From Nonomuraea maritima (lineage in GTDB: Bacteria; Actinomycetota; Actinomycetes; Streptosporangiales; Streptosporangiaceae), in assembly GCF_900100395.1 (NCBI RefSeq), contig NZ_FNFB01000032.1, positions 1 to 64,000 of the forward strand: a DNA stretch of 64,000 bases. Direction: 5' to 3'. Below the pieces are notes generated by a model, which was given only the letters and a program-made list of their open reading frames with translations, made no database searches and was not told the DNA's origin. This document shows, piece by piece, positions 49,392-58,085 of this stretch. The translations under genes and the position numbers were made by a program. Numbering within the stretch: the stretch's first letter is position 1; each line of letters begins with the position of its first letter.

Positions 49392-49473
49392 TCTGTTGAG
49401 GGCGCGTCTGATTCGTCCAAGCACCGCTCAGGGGCGGTAAGTTGCAGTCAGCGTCGGATACGCGAGGAGGAAC

Positions 49474-49911
49474 GTGACCGAGGAAACCGAGACGCGCGCG
49501 GAGGGCGTGGCCGGCATCCGCGATGTGGTGAGCATCAGGCTCCCCGCCGCGAGCGCCTACCTGTCTGTGCTGCGTACGGCTACCGCCGGCCTGGCTGCGC
49601 GGCTTGACTTCACCCTGGACGAGATCGAAGACCTGCGGATCGCGGTCGACGAGGCGTGCGCCATGCTGCTGGGCGAGGCGGTGCCGGGCACCGACCTGAC
49701 CGCGGAGTTCGAGCTTTCGGGGCAGGAGATGCAGGTCAGGGTCGAGGTGGCGACCGTGGGCAGCTCCGCGCCGAAACGAGATGACTTCGCCTGGATGGTC
49801 CTGACCGCGTTGGCCGACGACGTCGACGCGGTGAGCGACTCACCCGATCGCATGGCGATCGTCCTGCGCAAGCGCCGAGGCGCGGCCCAGAAATCGGCGG
49901 GGCCGGCGTGA
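49474..49911 (+). CDS. RsbW-like anti-sigma factor / serine kinase
   Basis: 145 aa. Histidine-kinase-like ATPase fold of the RsbW group: TLDEIEDLRIAVDEACAMLL contains the N-box (D-E-A-C), and a short F-A-W-M-V-L-T-A-L-A-D-D segment follows. The GTG at 49474 has GAGGAGG upstream. Located directly before the sigma factor gene and overlapping or nearly so, it is the likely binding partner that holds that sigma factor inactive. An anti-anti-sigma factor gene is not next to it. Confidence 0.85.
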   Translation: MTEETETRAEGVAGIRDVVSIRLPAASAYLSVLRTATAGLAARLDFTLDEIEDLRIAVDEACAMLLGEAVPGTDLTAEFELSGQEMQVRVEVATVGSSAPKRDDFAWMVLTALADDVDAVSDSPDRMAIVLRKRRGAAQKSAGPA

Positions 49912-49928
49912 CGGAAAGGACTGGAGCC

Positions 49929-50708
49929 ATGGCCACCAGCGAACACGCCGTTCCCGACAGGGTGCGTGCCCGCCAGCTCTTCGCCGAGCTGGCCGAGCTG
50001 GGCCCCGAAGAGCCGCGCCGCCAGCGCATCAGGGACGAGCTGGTCGAGCTTCACCTTCCCCTCGTCGAATACCTGGCCCGCCGGTTCCGCAACAGGGGCG
50101 AGTGGCTCGACGACCTCACCCAGGTCGCCACGATCGGTCTGATCAAGTCCATCGACCGCTTCGACCTCAACCGCGGCGTCGAGTTCTCCACGTACGCCAC
50201 GCCGACCATCGTCGGTGAGATCAAGCGGCACTTCCGCGACAAGGGCTGGGCGGTGCGGGTGCCGCGGCGCCTGCAGGAGCTCAAGCTGTCGCTCACCAAG
50301 GCGATCAGCGACCTGTCGCAGCGCGAGGGGCGCGCCCCGACCGTGGCCGAGCTGGCCTCCTACCTCAAGATGACCGAGGAAGAGGTGCTGGAGGGCCTGG
50401 AGTCGGCCAACGCCTACTCCACCGTGTCGCTCGACGCGCCCGACTCGGGCGACGACGACGCCCCGGCCGTGTCCGACTCGCTCGGCATCGTCGACGAGTC
50501 GCTCGAGGGCGTCGAATACCGCGAGTCGCTCAAGCCGCTGCTCGAACGGCTGCCGCCGCGCGAGAAGCGCATCCTGTTGCTGCGGTTCTTCGGCAACATG
50601 ACGCAGTCGCAGATCGCGACCGAGCTCGGCATCTCGCAGATGCACGTCTCGCGCCTGCTGGCCCGCACGCTGGCCCAGCTGCGCGAGGGCCTGACGGCCG
50701 AAGACTGA
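49929..50708 (+). CDS. Stress-type RNA polymerase sigma factor (SigB/SigF family)
   Basis: 259 aa. Region 2: YLARRFRNRGEWLDDLTQVA, T-I-G-L-I-K-S-I-D-R-F-D, then F-S-T-Y-A-T-P-T-I-V-G-E-I-K-R-H-F-R-D. Region 3 follows, and region 4 has R-I-L-L-L-R-F-F-G-N-M-T-Q-S-Q-I-A and ISQMHVSRLLARTLAQL. This is the SigB/F/G stress and sporulation subgroup. The ATG at 49929 has GGAAAGG upstream; a GTG at 49908 overlapping the anti-sigma stop (GTGA) is an alternative and would add 7 residues. Confidence 0.9.
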   Translation: MATSEHAVPDRVRARQLFAELAELGPEEPRRQRIRDELVELHLPLVEYLARRFRNRGEWLDDLTQVATIGLIKSIDRFDLNRGVEFSTYATPTIVGEIKRHFRDKGWAVRVPRRLQELKLSLTKAISDLSQREGRAPTVAELASYLKMTEEEVLEGLESANAYSTVSLDAPDSGDDDAPAVSDSLGIVDESLEGVEYRESLKPLLERLPPREKRILLLRFFGNMTQSQIATELGISQMHVSRLLARTLAQLREGLTAED

Positions 50709-50709
50709 C

Positions 50710-51093
50710 TCAGCCGTCACCGTAGAGAGCGCGGGTGGTGGGAGGCGCGAGCAGTGTCGCGATTCCCGCCACGGCGACGACGGCCAGCGGCACACCGAGT
50801 TGCGGCCAGCCCGACTGGACGAGGGTGAAGGCGACCGGGAGCAGGAAGATCTGCGCCAGCACGGCCGGTGACCTGCCCCACCGCTCCGCCCGGAACAACC
50901 CACCACCGGCGACCCACAGCAGACCGGCGCCGACCAGCAGCGCGAACACCGCCTCGGCGAGTGCGGTCGTCAGATCGTCCGGCTTGCCCGTCAGCGTCTG
51001 CACGGCCGCGTAGACGCCGAGACCGGCGGCGACGAGGCCTTCCAGCGCGACGATCCCTGCGGCGACGAAGAGGGTGGGCGGGCGTCCTTTCAC
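50710..51093 (-). CDS. Small four-helix membrane protein, unknown
   Basis: 127 aa with four hydrophobic segments (about 8-32, 44-66, 77-95, 98-118); a short loop of G-K-P-D-D-L lies between the first two. No family was recognised beyond a general actinobacterial integral membrane protein. It is convergent with the sigma factor gene, with one base between the stops. Its start is about 110 bases from the divergent lipid kinase gene. Confidence 0.75.
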   Translation of the reverse strand: MKGRPPTLFVAAGIVALEGLVAAGLGVYAAVQTLTGKPDDLTTALAEAVFALLVGAGLLWVAGGGLFRAERWGRSPAVLAQIFLLPVAFTLVQSGWPQLGVPLAVVAVAGIATLLAPPTTRALYGDG

Positions 51094-51205
51094 GTCCGTA
51101 CCCTATCGCCCGGAGCGGGCGGTCCGTGAGGCGGCGAACCGAGAACCCCACATACGGGACGATCGGCTTGATTGTGGACGACATCGATTGGCTACGCTGG
51201 GCGCT

Positions 51206-52177
51206 ATGCGCGCAATGCTGCTGGTCAACCCCACGGCGACGACGACGAACGCCCGTACGCGTGACGTGCTGATCCGCGCACTCGGCGCGGCCGTGGACCT
51301 CACCGTCGAGGAGACCCGCTACCGCGGGCACGCCGCCCGCCTGGCGGCCACGGCGCGGGCCAAGGGGTACGACGTGGTGGCGGTGCTGGGCGGCGACGGG
51401 ACGATCAACGAGACCGTCAACGGCCTGCTCAACCCGGTGGGCGGCGGTGAGCTGCCGGCACCACCCAGCGACGATCCGAGCCTCGGGCGGCCAGGGCTCA
51501 TGGTGATCCCCGGCGGCAGCGCGAACGTCTTCGCCCGCGCGCTCGGCCTGCCGAACGACCCGGTCGAGTCGACCAGCGTGGTGCTGGAGGCGCTGCGCGA
51601 GAACCGGCGCCGGACCGTCGGCCTCGGCCAGGCGCTGTGGGAGGGGCAGAGCCGCTATTTCACGTTCTGCTCGGGCATGGGGTACGACGCCGAGGTTGTG
51701 CGGGCCGTGGAGGGCCTGCGGGGGTCCGGGCGCAAAGCCACGCCGACCCGCTATGTGAACACGGCTCTACGGCACTATCTGGCCACGGACAAGCGGCATC
51801 CGGCGATGACGCTCACCGGCCCCGGCATCCCGACGGCCCACGGGATGTTCATGGCGATCATCTCCAACACCTCCCCGTGGACGTACGTCGGCCCGCGGCC
51901 CGTGCGCCCGACGCCGTGGGCGAGCTTCGAGACGGGGCTCGACGTGCTCGGGCTGCGCCGCATGGGCCCGGTCGCGGTCGCGTCGATGATCCGGCAGATG
52001 CTCACGGTCAGTGACACCCTTCCGGTGGGCCGGCACCTCGTGCAGCTGCACGACGAGGCCGAGTTCACGCTCACGGCCGCCCGCCCCGTGGCCTTCCAGC
52101 TGGACGGCGACTACCTGGGCGAACGCGAGAGCGTGACGTTCCGCTCTACCCCCAACGCGTTACAAGTCCTGGTCTAG
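51206..52177 (+). CDS. Diacylglycerol/lipid kinase (DAGK_cat family)
   Basis: 323 aa. The catalytic loop VVAVLGGDGTINETVNGLL holds the G-G-D-G-T motif; N-P-T-A at the start and MVIPGGSANVFARALGLPND follow, as in DgkB/YegS-type lipid kinases. The C-terminal beta domain ends in F-Q-L-D-G-D-Y-L-G-E. It phosphorylates diacylglycerol or a related lipid at the membrane. TACGCT (51193-51198) lies 7 bases before the ATG with no ribosome site, pointing to a leaderless mRNA. Confidence 0.9.
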   Translation: MRAMLLVNPTATTTNARTRDVLIRALGAAVDLTVEETRYRGHAARLAATARAKGYDVVAVLGGDGTINETVNGLLNPVGGGELPAPPSDDPSLGRPGLMVIPGGSANVFARALGLPNDPVESTSVVLEALRENRRRTVGLGQALWEGQSRYFTFCSGMGYDAEVVRAVEGLRGSGRKATPTRYVNTALRHYLATDKRHPAMTLTGPGIPTAHGMFMAIISNTSPWTYVGPRPVRPTPWASFETGLDVLGLRRMGPVAVASMIRQMLTVSDTLPVGRHLVQLHDEAEFTLTAARPVAFQLDGDYLGERESVTFRSTPNALQVLV

Positions 52178-52347
52178 CCGGTTACATCCGGTCATTGTGT
52201 GACGCATCCGACATCCATATGCGGGAAAACATCGCGCCAACCCTCTTGCGTGCACTCTGCGTGGCTGACAGTCTCATCTTGGACGTCGGAACGTAGGACC
52301 TTTAACAACCCCAAAGGGAAAGCGCCCGGCGATCAAGCGGACATCCC

Positions 52348-52372
52348 CCCGTGTCCTGACCAGGGACGCGGG
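52348..52372 (+). other. Hairpin in the whiB1 upstream region
   Basis: CCCGTGTCC pairs with GGACGCGGG around a short loop (one G-T pair). No U-tract follows, so it may be a weak terminator of the lipid kinase mRNA or a leader structure. Confidence 0.3.
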
Positions 52373-52390
52373 TAATTGTTCGCCGTAGTT

Positions 52391-52406
52391 AGTGAAACCT
52401 TTCACA
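52391..52406 (+). promoter_or_regulatory. CRP-like binding site upstream of whiB1
   Basis: AGTGAAACCTTTCACA fits the CRP/FNR consensus GTGA-N6-TCAC with perfect symmetry, 55 bases before the whiB1 start. In Mycobacterium tuberculosis the whiB1 promoter is known to be controlled by CRP (Rv3676), which supports the reading. Confidence 0.65.
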
Positions 52407-52460
52407 AAGTAGTAGCCGTACGGAGCCGACCAGAGGCTCCATCTACTAAGGAGTGGACGC

Positions 52461-52715
52461 ATGGACTGGCGCCACCGAGCTGCCTGCCGTGACGTGGACC
52501 CCGAGCTGTTCTTCCCGATCGGCAACTCCGGCCCCGCCCTCATGCAGATCGAAGAGGCCAAGCAGGTCTGCCGTTCCTGTTCGGCCGTCGAGTCGTGTCT
52601 GAAGTGGGCACTGGAGTCCGGCCAGGACGCCGGCGTCTGGGGCGGCCTCAGCGAGGACGAGCGCCGGGCACTGAAGCGTCGCTCCGCGCGCGCCCGCGCG
52701 CGTGCCACCGCCTGA
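52461..52715 (+). CDS. whiB1: WhiB1-type iron-sulfur transcriptional regulator
   Basis: 84 aa. The four cluster Cys are Cys9, Cys37, Cys40 and Cys46 (C-x27-C-x2-C-x5-C); G-V-W-G-G at 58-62 is the WhiB turn, followed by the basic tail KRRSARARARA for DNA binding. The N-terminus M-D-W-R-H-R-A-A-C and P-E-L-F-F-P-I-G identify the WhiB1/WblE branch. It holds a nitric-oxide-sensitive [4Fe-4S] cluster and acts with the primary sigma factor. The pdtaS neighbour matches the mycobacterial order. AAGGAG lies upstream of the ATG. Confidence 0.95.
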   Translation: MDWRHRAACRDVDPELFFPIGNSGPALMQIEEAKQVCRSCSAVESCLKWALESGQDAGVWGGLSEDERRALKRRSARARARATA

Positions 52716-52772
52716 ACCGGTACGCCTGGCAGCACGTAGGCACCCCCCAAACAGGCACCTCGCGCCGCACCC

Positions 52773-54242
52773 TCAGCAGGGTGGAAGCGGGATGGACAGG
52801 TCGGCCACGGTGCCGCCCTGCGGCCTCGGCTCTATCGTGAGCCGGCCGGACAGTTCCCCCTCCACGAGCGTGCGCACGATCTGCAGCCCCAGGCTGGTCG
52901 AGCTGTCGAGCTCGAAACCTTCGGGAAGCCCCGCACCGTCGTCCCAGACCGTCACGTTCAGCCGTTCGAGAACCGTCTCGACGACGACCTCCAGCCGCTT
53001 CGGGCGCCCGTGCTGCAACGCGTTCTGCAGCAGCTCGGTGAGCGCCATCGCCAGCGGCGTCGCGATCAGCGACGGCAGCACCCCGAACTCCCCGACCCGT
53101 CGAGGCGTCAACGCCACCTCGGGCGAGGACACCTCGCCTGCCATCGCGATCACGCGATCGGCGATCTCGTCGAAGTTCACGAACTCCTCGGGCGCGTGCG
53201 ACAGGGTCTCGTGCACGATCGCGATCGACCCCACCCGTCGCACGGCCTCCTCCAGCGCCTCGCGGCCCTCGGGCACCCGCAGCCGCCTCGCCTGAAGCCT
53301 GAGCAGGGCCGCGACGGTCTGCAGGTTGTTCTTCACCCGGTGGTGGATCTCGCGGATGGTGGCGTCCTTGGTCATCAGCTCACGCTCGCGCCGCCGCAGC
53401 TCGGTGACGTCCCTGATGAGGACGAGAGCGCCGATGCGGCCCCCGCCGACGATCAGGGGGATCGCCCTGAGCTGCACGATCGTTCCGCCCGACTCGACCT
53501 CAGTCTCCTTGGCCGCGCGTCCGCTGGCCACGATCATGAGGTCTTCGTTGATCGGCTCGTCGGAATAGCACAGCGCCGCCGTGACGCGGCCGAGCTCCGC
53601 GCCCACCAGGTCGGCGTGCAGGCCTAGCCGCCGGTAGGCCGACAGGGCGTTCGGGGAGGCGTACGTCACCCGTCCGGCGCGGTCGAGCCGGAGCAGCCCG
53701 TCGCCGACGCGCGGCGAACGGACCAGGATCGGCTCCTCCCCCGAGAACGGGAAGCGGCCCTCGGCCACCATCTGCGCGAGGTCGGACGCGCTCTGCAGGT
53801 AGGTCAGCTCCAGCCTGGACGGCGTGCGCGCCGACGACAGGTTGGTCGAGCGCTGGATGACCCCGAGGAAGCGGGCGGCTCCGCCCTCGACCGCGCGGCG
53901 CACCGGGATCGTCTCTTCCCTGACCGGCACGCCCGTGGACCAGTCGGGATCGCCCTCGCGGCAGATGCGGCGCTCGTTCCACGCGGTGTCGATGAGCGGC
54001 CGCTCGCCCTTGGCCGCGATGGTGCCGACGATGTCGTCGTGGTAGACGGTCGGGCCGGTCGTGGGCCGCATCTGCGCGATCGCGATCCAGCCGGTCTCTC
54101 CGAGCAGCGGGGCCCACAGGACGAGGTCGGCGAAGGAGAGGTCGGCGAGCAGCTGCCAGTCGGAGACCAGCGAGTGCAGCCAGTCGAGATCGGCCCCGTC
54201 GAGCGCGGTGTGGCGGGCTACGAGGTCGCTGAGAGTCGGCAC
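52773..54242 (-). CDS. pdtaS: PdtaS-type sensor histidine kinase
   Basis: 489 aa. N-terminal GAF-like sensor (about 1-150) with LADLSFADLVLWAPLL, a PAS domain (about 185-290) with RLDRAGRVTYASPNALSAYR, then a HisKA_2 domain: IREIHHRVKNNLQTVAALLR with the phospho-His in H-H-R-V-K-N-N, and a HATPase domain with A-L-T-E-L-L-Q-N-A-L-Q-H-G and V-W-D-D-G-A-G-L-P. No membrane segment, so it is soluble. In mycobacteria PdtaS phosphorylates the ANTAR regulator PdtaR; no pdtaR gene is in this window. The GTG at 54242 aligns with the known family start; CATGAT 6 bases before it suggests a leaderless mRNA. Confidence 0.9.
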   Translation of the reverse strand: MPTLSDLVARHTALDGADLDWLHSLVSDWQLLADLSFADLVLWAPLLGETGWIAIAQMRPTTGPTVYHDDIVGTIAAKGERPLIDTAWNERRICREGDPDWSTGVPVREETIPVRRAVEGGAARFLGVIQRSTNLSSARTPSRLELTYLQSASDLAQMVAEGRFPFSGEEPILVRSPRVGDGLLRLDRAGRVTYASPNALSAYRRLGLHADLVGAELGRVTAALCYSDEPINEDLMIVASGRAAKETEVESGGTIVQLRAIPLIVGGGRIGALVLIRDVTELRRRERELMTKDATIREIHHRVKNNLQTVAALLRLQARRLRVPEGREALEEAVRRVGSIAIVHETLSHAPEEFVNFDEIADRVIAMAGEVSSPEVALTPRRVGEFGVLPSLIATPLAMALTELLQNALQHGRPKRLEVVVETVLERLNVTVWDDGAGLPEGFELDSSTSLGLQIVRTLVEGELSGRLTIEPRPQGGTVADLSIPLPPC

Positions 54243-54706
54243 GTCTGCATCATGCGTGGTTTTGCCGCCGACAACCAAACCGGCGCTCTGGAAAATGTAC
54301 TCGTTTGACCACACACCGGACATCAGGGCAGAGTCCTGATGAGGCGGGCATGACTCCGTACGCGGAAGAACGCGAGCCCGCGGACTCGACAGGACCTCCC
54401 CCGAGATCTCACAGTGTGGGGAGCATCACACCTACGCGGCCGCCCCCGGGAGGTGATCCACACGAGCAGGTCGTTCGCCCTCGACACGACGCGTCGCCGG
54501 GCCTCGGTTGCCAGGTCACGGCCAGCTGTGGATATTCTTCACCATCAACCTGAGCATCCCGGAGTCGCGCGTGCCCACGCCCGTACGCGACCGGCGCCGG
54601 TGAGCCGCCCCAGACCGCGGTTGACCGCTCGGGGCGAAGTGAGTTCCGATGATCTCGCGGTGACCAGACACGCCCTCACCGCCGTGGCAGAAGTGAAGGT
54701 GAGCGC
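54243..54706. promoter_or_regulatory. Divergent control region between pdtaS and the GntR gene
   Basis: About 460 bases without a convincing gene; short open frames here lack codon bias and ribosome sites. It should hold the promoters of both flanking genes. Apart from the CATGAT box for pdtaS nothing specific was recognised. Confidence 0.4.
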
Positions 54707-55426
54707 GTGACAGACGACGGCCCCCGCGTTCCGAAGTACTACGACGTCAAACGCAGCCTGCTCGAACTCACCAAGAGCCTGCCGGCGGGCACGGCACTGC
54801 CGCCCGAACGCACGCTCGCCGTACGGTTCGAGACCTCGCGCACGACGGTCAGGCAGGCGCTCACCGAGCTGGTGGTCGAGGGGCGGCTGCTGCGCATCCA
54901 GGGCAAGGGCACGTTCGTGGCCCAGCCGAAGGTGGCGCAGGTGCTGCAGCTGACCTCCTACATCGGCGACCTGCGCACGGCCGGCCTCGAACCGGACACC
55001 AAGATCCTCGAGATCGGCTACATCACCGCCGACGAGGCGCTGGCGCGCCGGCTCGCCATCAACCCCGGCGGCCGGGTGCTGCGCATCCACCGCCTGCGGC
55101 TGGCCAACGGCGAACCCGTCTCGATAGACACCACCCACCTGTCCGCCCGCCGCTTCCCCCGGCTGCGGCGCGAACTGGAGGTGCACGCGTCGCTGTACGA
55201 GACGCTGCACAACGCCTACAACGTCCGGCTGACGGACGCCGAGGAGATCATCGAGACCGTCCTCGCGACCCCGTACGACGCCAAGGCGCTCGGCGTGGAC
55301 GTCGGGCTGCCCATGCTGCTGCTCACCCGGCACGCCTTCGACGCCGACGGCAACCCCGTCGAGTGGGCGCAGTCCCTCTACCGCGGCGACCGCTACAAAT
55401 TCGTCACCCGGCTTCGCCGTCCGTAG
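54707..55426 (+). CDS. GntR-family regulator with UTRA domain
   Basis: 239 aa, HutC subfamily. N-terminal winged helix (about 10-75): LPAGTALPPERTLAVRFETS, RTTVRQALTELVVEGRLLRI, Q-G-K-G-T-F-V. The UTRA effector domain (about 90-235) ends L-L-L-T-R-H-A-F-D-A-D-G-N-P-V-E-W. This architecture includes DasR and other sugar-responsive regulators. The GTG at 54707 has AAGGTGAG upstream. No matching sugar genes are adjacent; target and effector are unknown. Confidence 0.9.
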   Translation: MTDDGPRVPKYYDVKRSLLELTKSLPAGTALPPERTLAVRFETSRTTVRQALTELVVEGRLLRIQGKGTFVAQPKVAQVLQLTSYIGDLRTAGLEPDTKILEIGYITADEALARRLAINPGGRVLRIHRLRLANGEPVSIDTTHLSARRFPRLRRELEVHASLYETLHNAYNVRLTDAEEIIETVLATPYDAKALGVDVGLPMLLLTRHAFDADGNPVEWAQSLYRGDRYKFVTRLRRP

Positions 55427-55451
55427 CTCTCGACCTCTCTAGGCTGAGGGG

Positions 55452-56168
55452 ATGAGCGTTCTGGTCGTCACCGGCACCGACGGCGGCGTGGGCAAGACCG
55501 TGGTGACGGCGGCGGTGGTGGCGCTCGCGCTCGCGCGCGGTTCCACGGCCGCCGTGGTCAAGCCCGCCCAGACCGGAGTGGCGGCCGGTGAGCCCGGCGA
55601 CGTCGACCAGGTGATCCGGCTGTCCGGGGCCGCCACCACGTTCGAGCTGAGCCGGTTCCCCGACCCGCTGTCGCCCGCCGCGGCCGCCCGGGCCTCCGGG
55701 ATGCCGCCCGTGTCGGCGGCGGGCGTCGTGGCGCGGGTGCGGGAGCTCGCGGAGAGCAACCGGCTGGTGGTCGTCGACGGCACCGGCGGGCTGCTCGAAC
55801 GCTACGACGACGACGGCACCACGATCGCCGACCTGGCCCGCGCGCTGCAGGCCCAGGTGCTCGTGGCCGTACGGGCCGGGCGCGGCACCGTCAATCACAC
55901 GGCGCTGACCCTGGAGGCGCTCGCGCACCGCGGGCTCGACCTCGCGGGCATCGTGATCGGACGCTGGCCGCAGGCGCCCGGCCTCGCCGAGCGGAGCAGC
56001 GTCGCCGACCTCGAGATGCTGGCCGCCCGGCCCCTGGCCGGCGCCCTCCCCGACGGAGCAGGCCACCTCCCCCGGCCCGCCTTCACCGAAGCAGCCCGCA
56101 AGTCACTCGGCGCCACGTTGGGCGGCACCTTCGACCCCTCCACCTTCCGCCACCACCACAGCGCCTGA
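55452..56168 (+). CDS. bioD: Dethiobiotin synthetase
   Basis: 238 aa. ATP-dependent carboxylation of diaminopelargonic acid to dethiobiotin, the penultimate step of biotin synthesis. P-loop V-V-T-G-T-D-G-G-V-G-K-T-V-V at residues 5-18, the Lys of V-V-K-P-A-Q-T-G, and VVVDGTGGLLERYDDDG with the acidic and Gly residues of the active site. TAGGCT (55440-55445) lies 6 bases before the ATG, so a leaderless start is likely, although GAGGGG would also serve as a ribosome site. The other bio genes are not in the window. Confidence 0.9.
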   Translation: MSVLVVTGTDGGVGKTVVTAAVVALALARGSTAAVVKPAQTGVAAGEPGDVDQVIRLSGAATTFELSRFPDPLSPAAAARASGMPPVSAAGVVARVRELAESNRLVVVDGTGGLLERYDDDGTTIADLARALQAQVLVAVRAGRGTVNHTALTLEALAHRGLDLAGIVIGRWPQAPGLAERSSVADLEMLAARPLAGALPDGAGHLPRPAFTEAARKSLGATLGGTFDPSTFRHHHSA

Positions 56169-56190
56169 CCCGCGGCAGCGGACGACGAGG

Positions 56191-56330
56191 GGGCGCCTGC
56201 TCCCCCAGCGACGTCACCCCGACGCAGAAGATCACCGCCGACGCCCCCGTCCCCCGACGACACCGCACGGCCTCGTGCGGAAGCGGTACAGCGGGCGCCC
56301 ACTCCCCCGAGCGACCTCACCTCGGCGCGG
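56191..56330 (+). repeat. Imperfect direct repeat pair downstream of bioD
   Basis: Two copies of about 36 bases (56191-56226 and 56293-56330), both starting GGGCGCC and containing CTCCCCC, AGCGAC and TCACC. Between them CCGCACG-GCCT-CGTGCGG (56263-56280) forms a hairpin. The region is a non-coding gap between bioD and the next gene; it may hold the bioD terminator. Confidence 0.45.
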
Positions 56331-56388
56331 CGGACCACCAAGGGTTGAAGGTCTGTTTACCGGGGTGACTGGTTGGTAGGTTCCCGGC

Positions 56389-58035
56389 ATGGAGTCTGCG
56401 AAGCACGCCGGTGACGCCGCCGTCGCCGTGTCCAAGGCCTATGGCGTCGAGACCATGTTCACCCTGTCGGGAGGGCACGTCTTCCCGCTCTACGACGGCG
56501 CGGTCCACGAGGGCATGCGCCTCGTCGATGTCCGACACGAGCAGAGCGCTGTCTTCGCCGCCGAGGCGACCGCCCGGCTGACCAGGAAACCCGGGCTGGC
56601 CGTGCTGACGGCCGGGCCCGGCATCACCAACGGCGTCAGCGGCGTCGCCACCGCCCACTTCAACGGCTCGCCGGTGGTCGTGCTGGGCGGACGGGCCCCC
56701 AAGTCGCGCTGGGGCAGCGGCGCCCTGCAGGAGATGGACCACCCGCCGCTGCTGGAACCGATCACGAAGCTGTCGTTCACCGCCGCCGGCGCCGACTCCG
56801 TCGGCCAGGACGTCGAGTCGGCCTTCCGCACGGCCCTCGCGCCCCACCGCGGCCCGGTGTTCCTCGACTTCTACATGGACCACCTGTTCTCCCCCGCGCC
56901 GATCCACGAGGTGCGCACGCAGACGCCCTCGCCGCTGGAGCCCGACCCCGCCGACGTGTCCGCCGTCGCCCGGCTGATCGCCGAGGCCGAGCGCCCGGTC
57001 ATCGTCTACGGCTCCGACGTGTGGATGGACCGCGCCGAGGAGGCCGCCCGCGACTTCGCCGAGACCTGGCGGCTGCCGGTCATCCCCAACGGCCAGGGCC
57101 GCGGCATCCTGCCGTCCGGGCACGACCTGCTCGTCACCCGCGCCCGCGGCATCGCCTTCGGCCAGGCCGACCTGGTCATCGTCGTCGGCACGCCGCTCGA
57201 CTTCCGCCTCGGCTACGGCTGGTTCGGCGGCAAGGACGGCGCGCCGCTCGCCCGCGTCGTGCACATCGCCGACGCGCCCTCGCAGCTCGCCACCCACATG
57301 CAGCCGTCCGCCACCGCCGCGGGCGACCTGTCGGTGGTGCTGTGGAGCCTCGGCACGGCCTGCGCCGACGCGGGGGTCAAGCCCGACAGGTACGCGCCCT
57401 GGGTGTCCAGGCTGTCGGAGGCCGCCACGGCGGCCATCGCCGGCGACGCCGAGCTGCTCGCCTCCGACTCCGACCCGATCCACCCCATGCGCGTGTACGG
57501 CGAGCTCGCCAAGGTCCTGGACGACGACGCCGTGGTGATCGGCGACGGCGGCGACTTCGTCTCGTACGCGGGCAAGTACGTCGAGCCGAAGCAGCCGGGC
57601 AACTGGCTCGACCCAGGCCCGTACGGCTGCCTCGGCACCGGCCTCGGCTACGCCATCGCCGCCCGCCTGGCCCGGCCGTTCTCACAGGTGGTGCTGCTGC
57701 TCGGCGACGGCGCCGCCGGCTTCTCCCTGATGGACGTCGACACGCTCGTCCGCCACAAGCTGCCGGTCGTCATGGTCTGCGGCAACAACGGCATCTGGGG
57801 CCTGGAGAAGCACCCCATGCAGCTGCTGTACGGCTACGACGTGGCCGCCGAGCTGCAGCCGCAGTGCCGCTACGACCAGGTCGTGACCGCGCTCGGCGGT
57901 GGCGGCGAGCTCGTCACGAAGCCGTCGGAGATCGGTCCGGCGCTGCGCAGGGCGTTCGACTCGGGCATCCCGTACATGGTGAACATCGCGACCGACCCGC
58001 AGGTCGCCTACCCCCGCAACACGACGGGGGTGTGA
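56389..58035 (+). CDS. Thiamine-diphosphate-dependent acetolactate synthase-like enzyme
   Basis: 548 aa, three domains of the AHAS/pyruvate-oxidase family. Catalytic Glu51 in VRHEQSAVFAAEATARL activates ThDP; G-P-G-I-T-N-G-V-S-G-V follows. The C-terminal ThDP-binding motif runs from G-D-G (439-441) to N-N (466-467). Closest to IlvG-like, single-subunit acetolactate synthases and oxalyl-CoA-decarboxylase-like enzymes of actinobacteria; the reaction is not certain. No regulatory-subunit gene follows. TAGGTT (56377-56382) lies 6 bases before the ATG, so a leaderless mRNA is likely. Confidence 0.85.
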   Translation: MESAKHAGDAAVAVSKAYGVETMFTLSGGHVFPLYDGAVHEGMRLVDVRHEQSAVFAAEATARLTRKPGLAVLTAGPGITNGVSGVATAHFNGSPVVVLGGRAPKSRWGSGALQEMDHPPLLEPITKLSFTAAGADSVGQDVESAFRTALAPHRGPVFLDFYMDHLFSPAPIHEVRTQTPSPLEPDPADVSAVARLIAEAERPVIVYGSDVWMDRAEEAARDFAETWRLPVIPNGQGRGILPSGHDLLVTRARGIAFGQADLVIVVGTPLDFRLGYGWFGGKDGAPLARVVHIADAPSQLATHMQPSATAAGDLSVVLWSLGTACADAGVKPDRYAPWVSRLSEAATAAIAGDAELLASDSDPIHPMRVYGELAKVLDDDAVVIGDGGDFVSYAGKYVEPKQPGNWLDPGPYGCLGTGLGYAIAARLARPFSQVVLLLGDGAAGFSLMDVDTLVRHKLPVVMVCGNNGIWGLEKHPMQLLYGYDVAAELQPQCRYDQVVTALGGGGELVTKPSEIGPALRRAFDSGIPYMVNIATDPQVAYPRNTTGV

Positions 58036-58058
58036 CGGCACCATTTGGGTCGTCCGCA

Positions 58059-58084
58059 GCGCTCCGGCTTTCTGGCCGGAGCGC
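58059..58084. terminator. Bidirectional terminator
   Basis: A perfect 10-bp stem (58059-58068 with 58075-58084, TTTCTG loop) between the convergent ThDP enzyme and Ser/Thr kinase genes. Confidence 0.8.
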
Positions 58085-58085
58085 G

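Noticed and set aside
54305..54553. Small open frame between pdtaS and the GntR gene
   Set aside because: No ribosome site, no coding bias and no recognisable sequence.
56263..56280. Hairpin downstream of bioD as a definite terminator
   Set aside because: Only a 7-bp stem without a U-tract; noted within the repeat entry but not called as a terminator.
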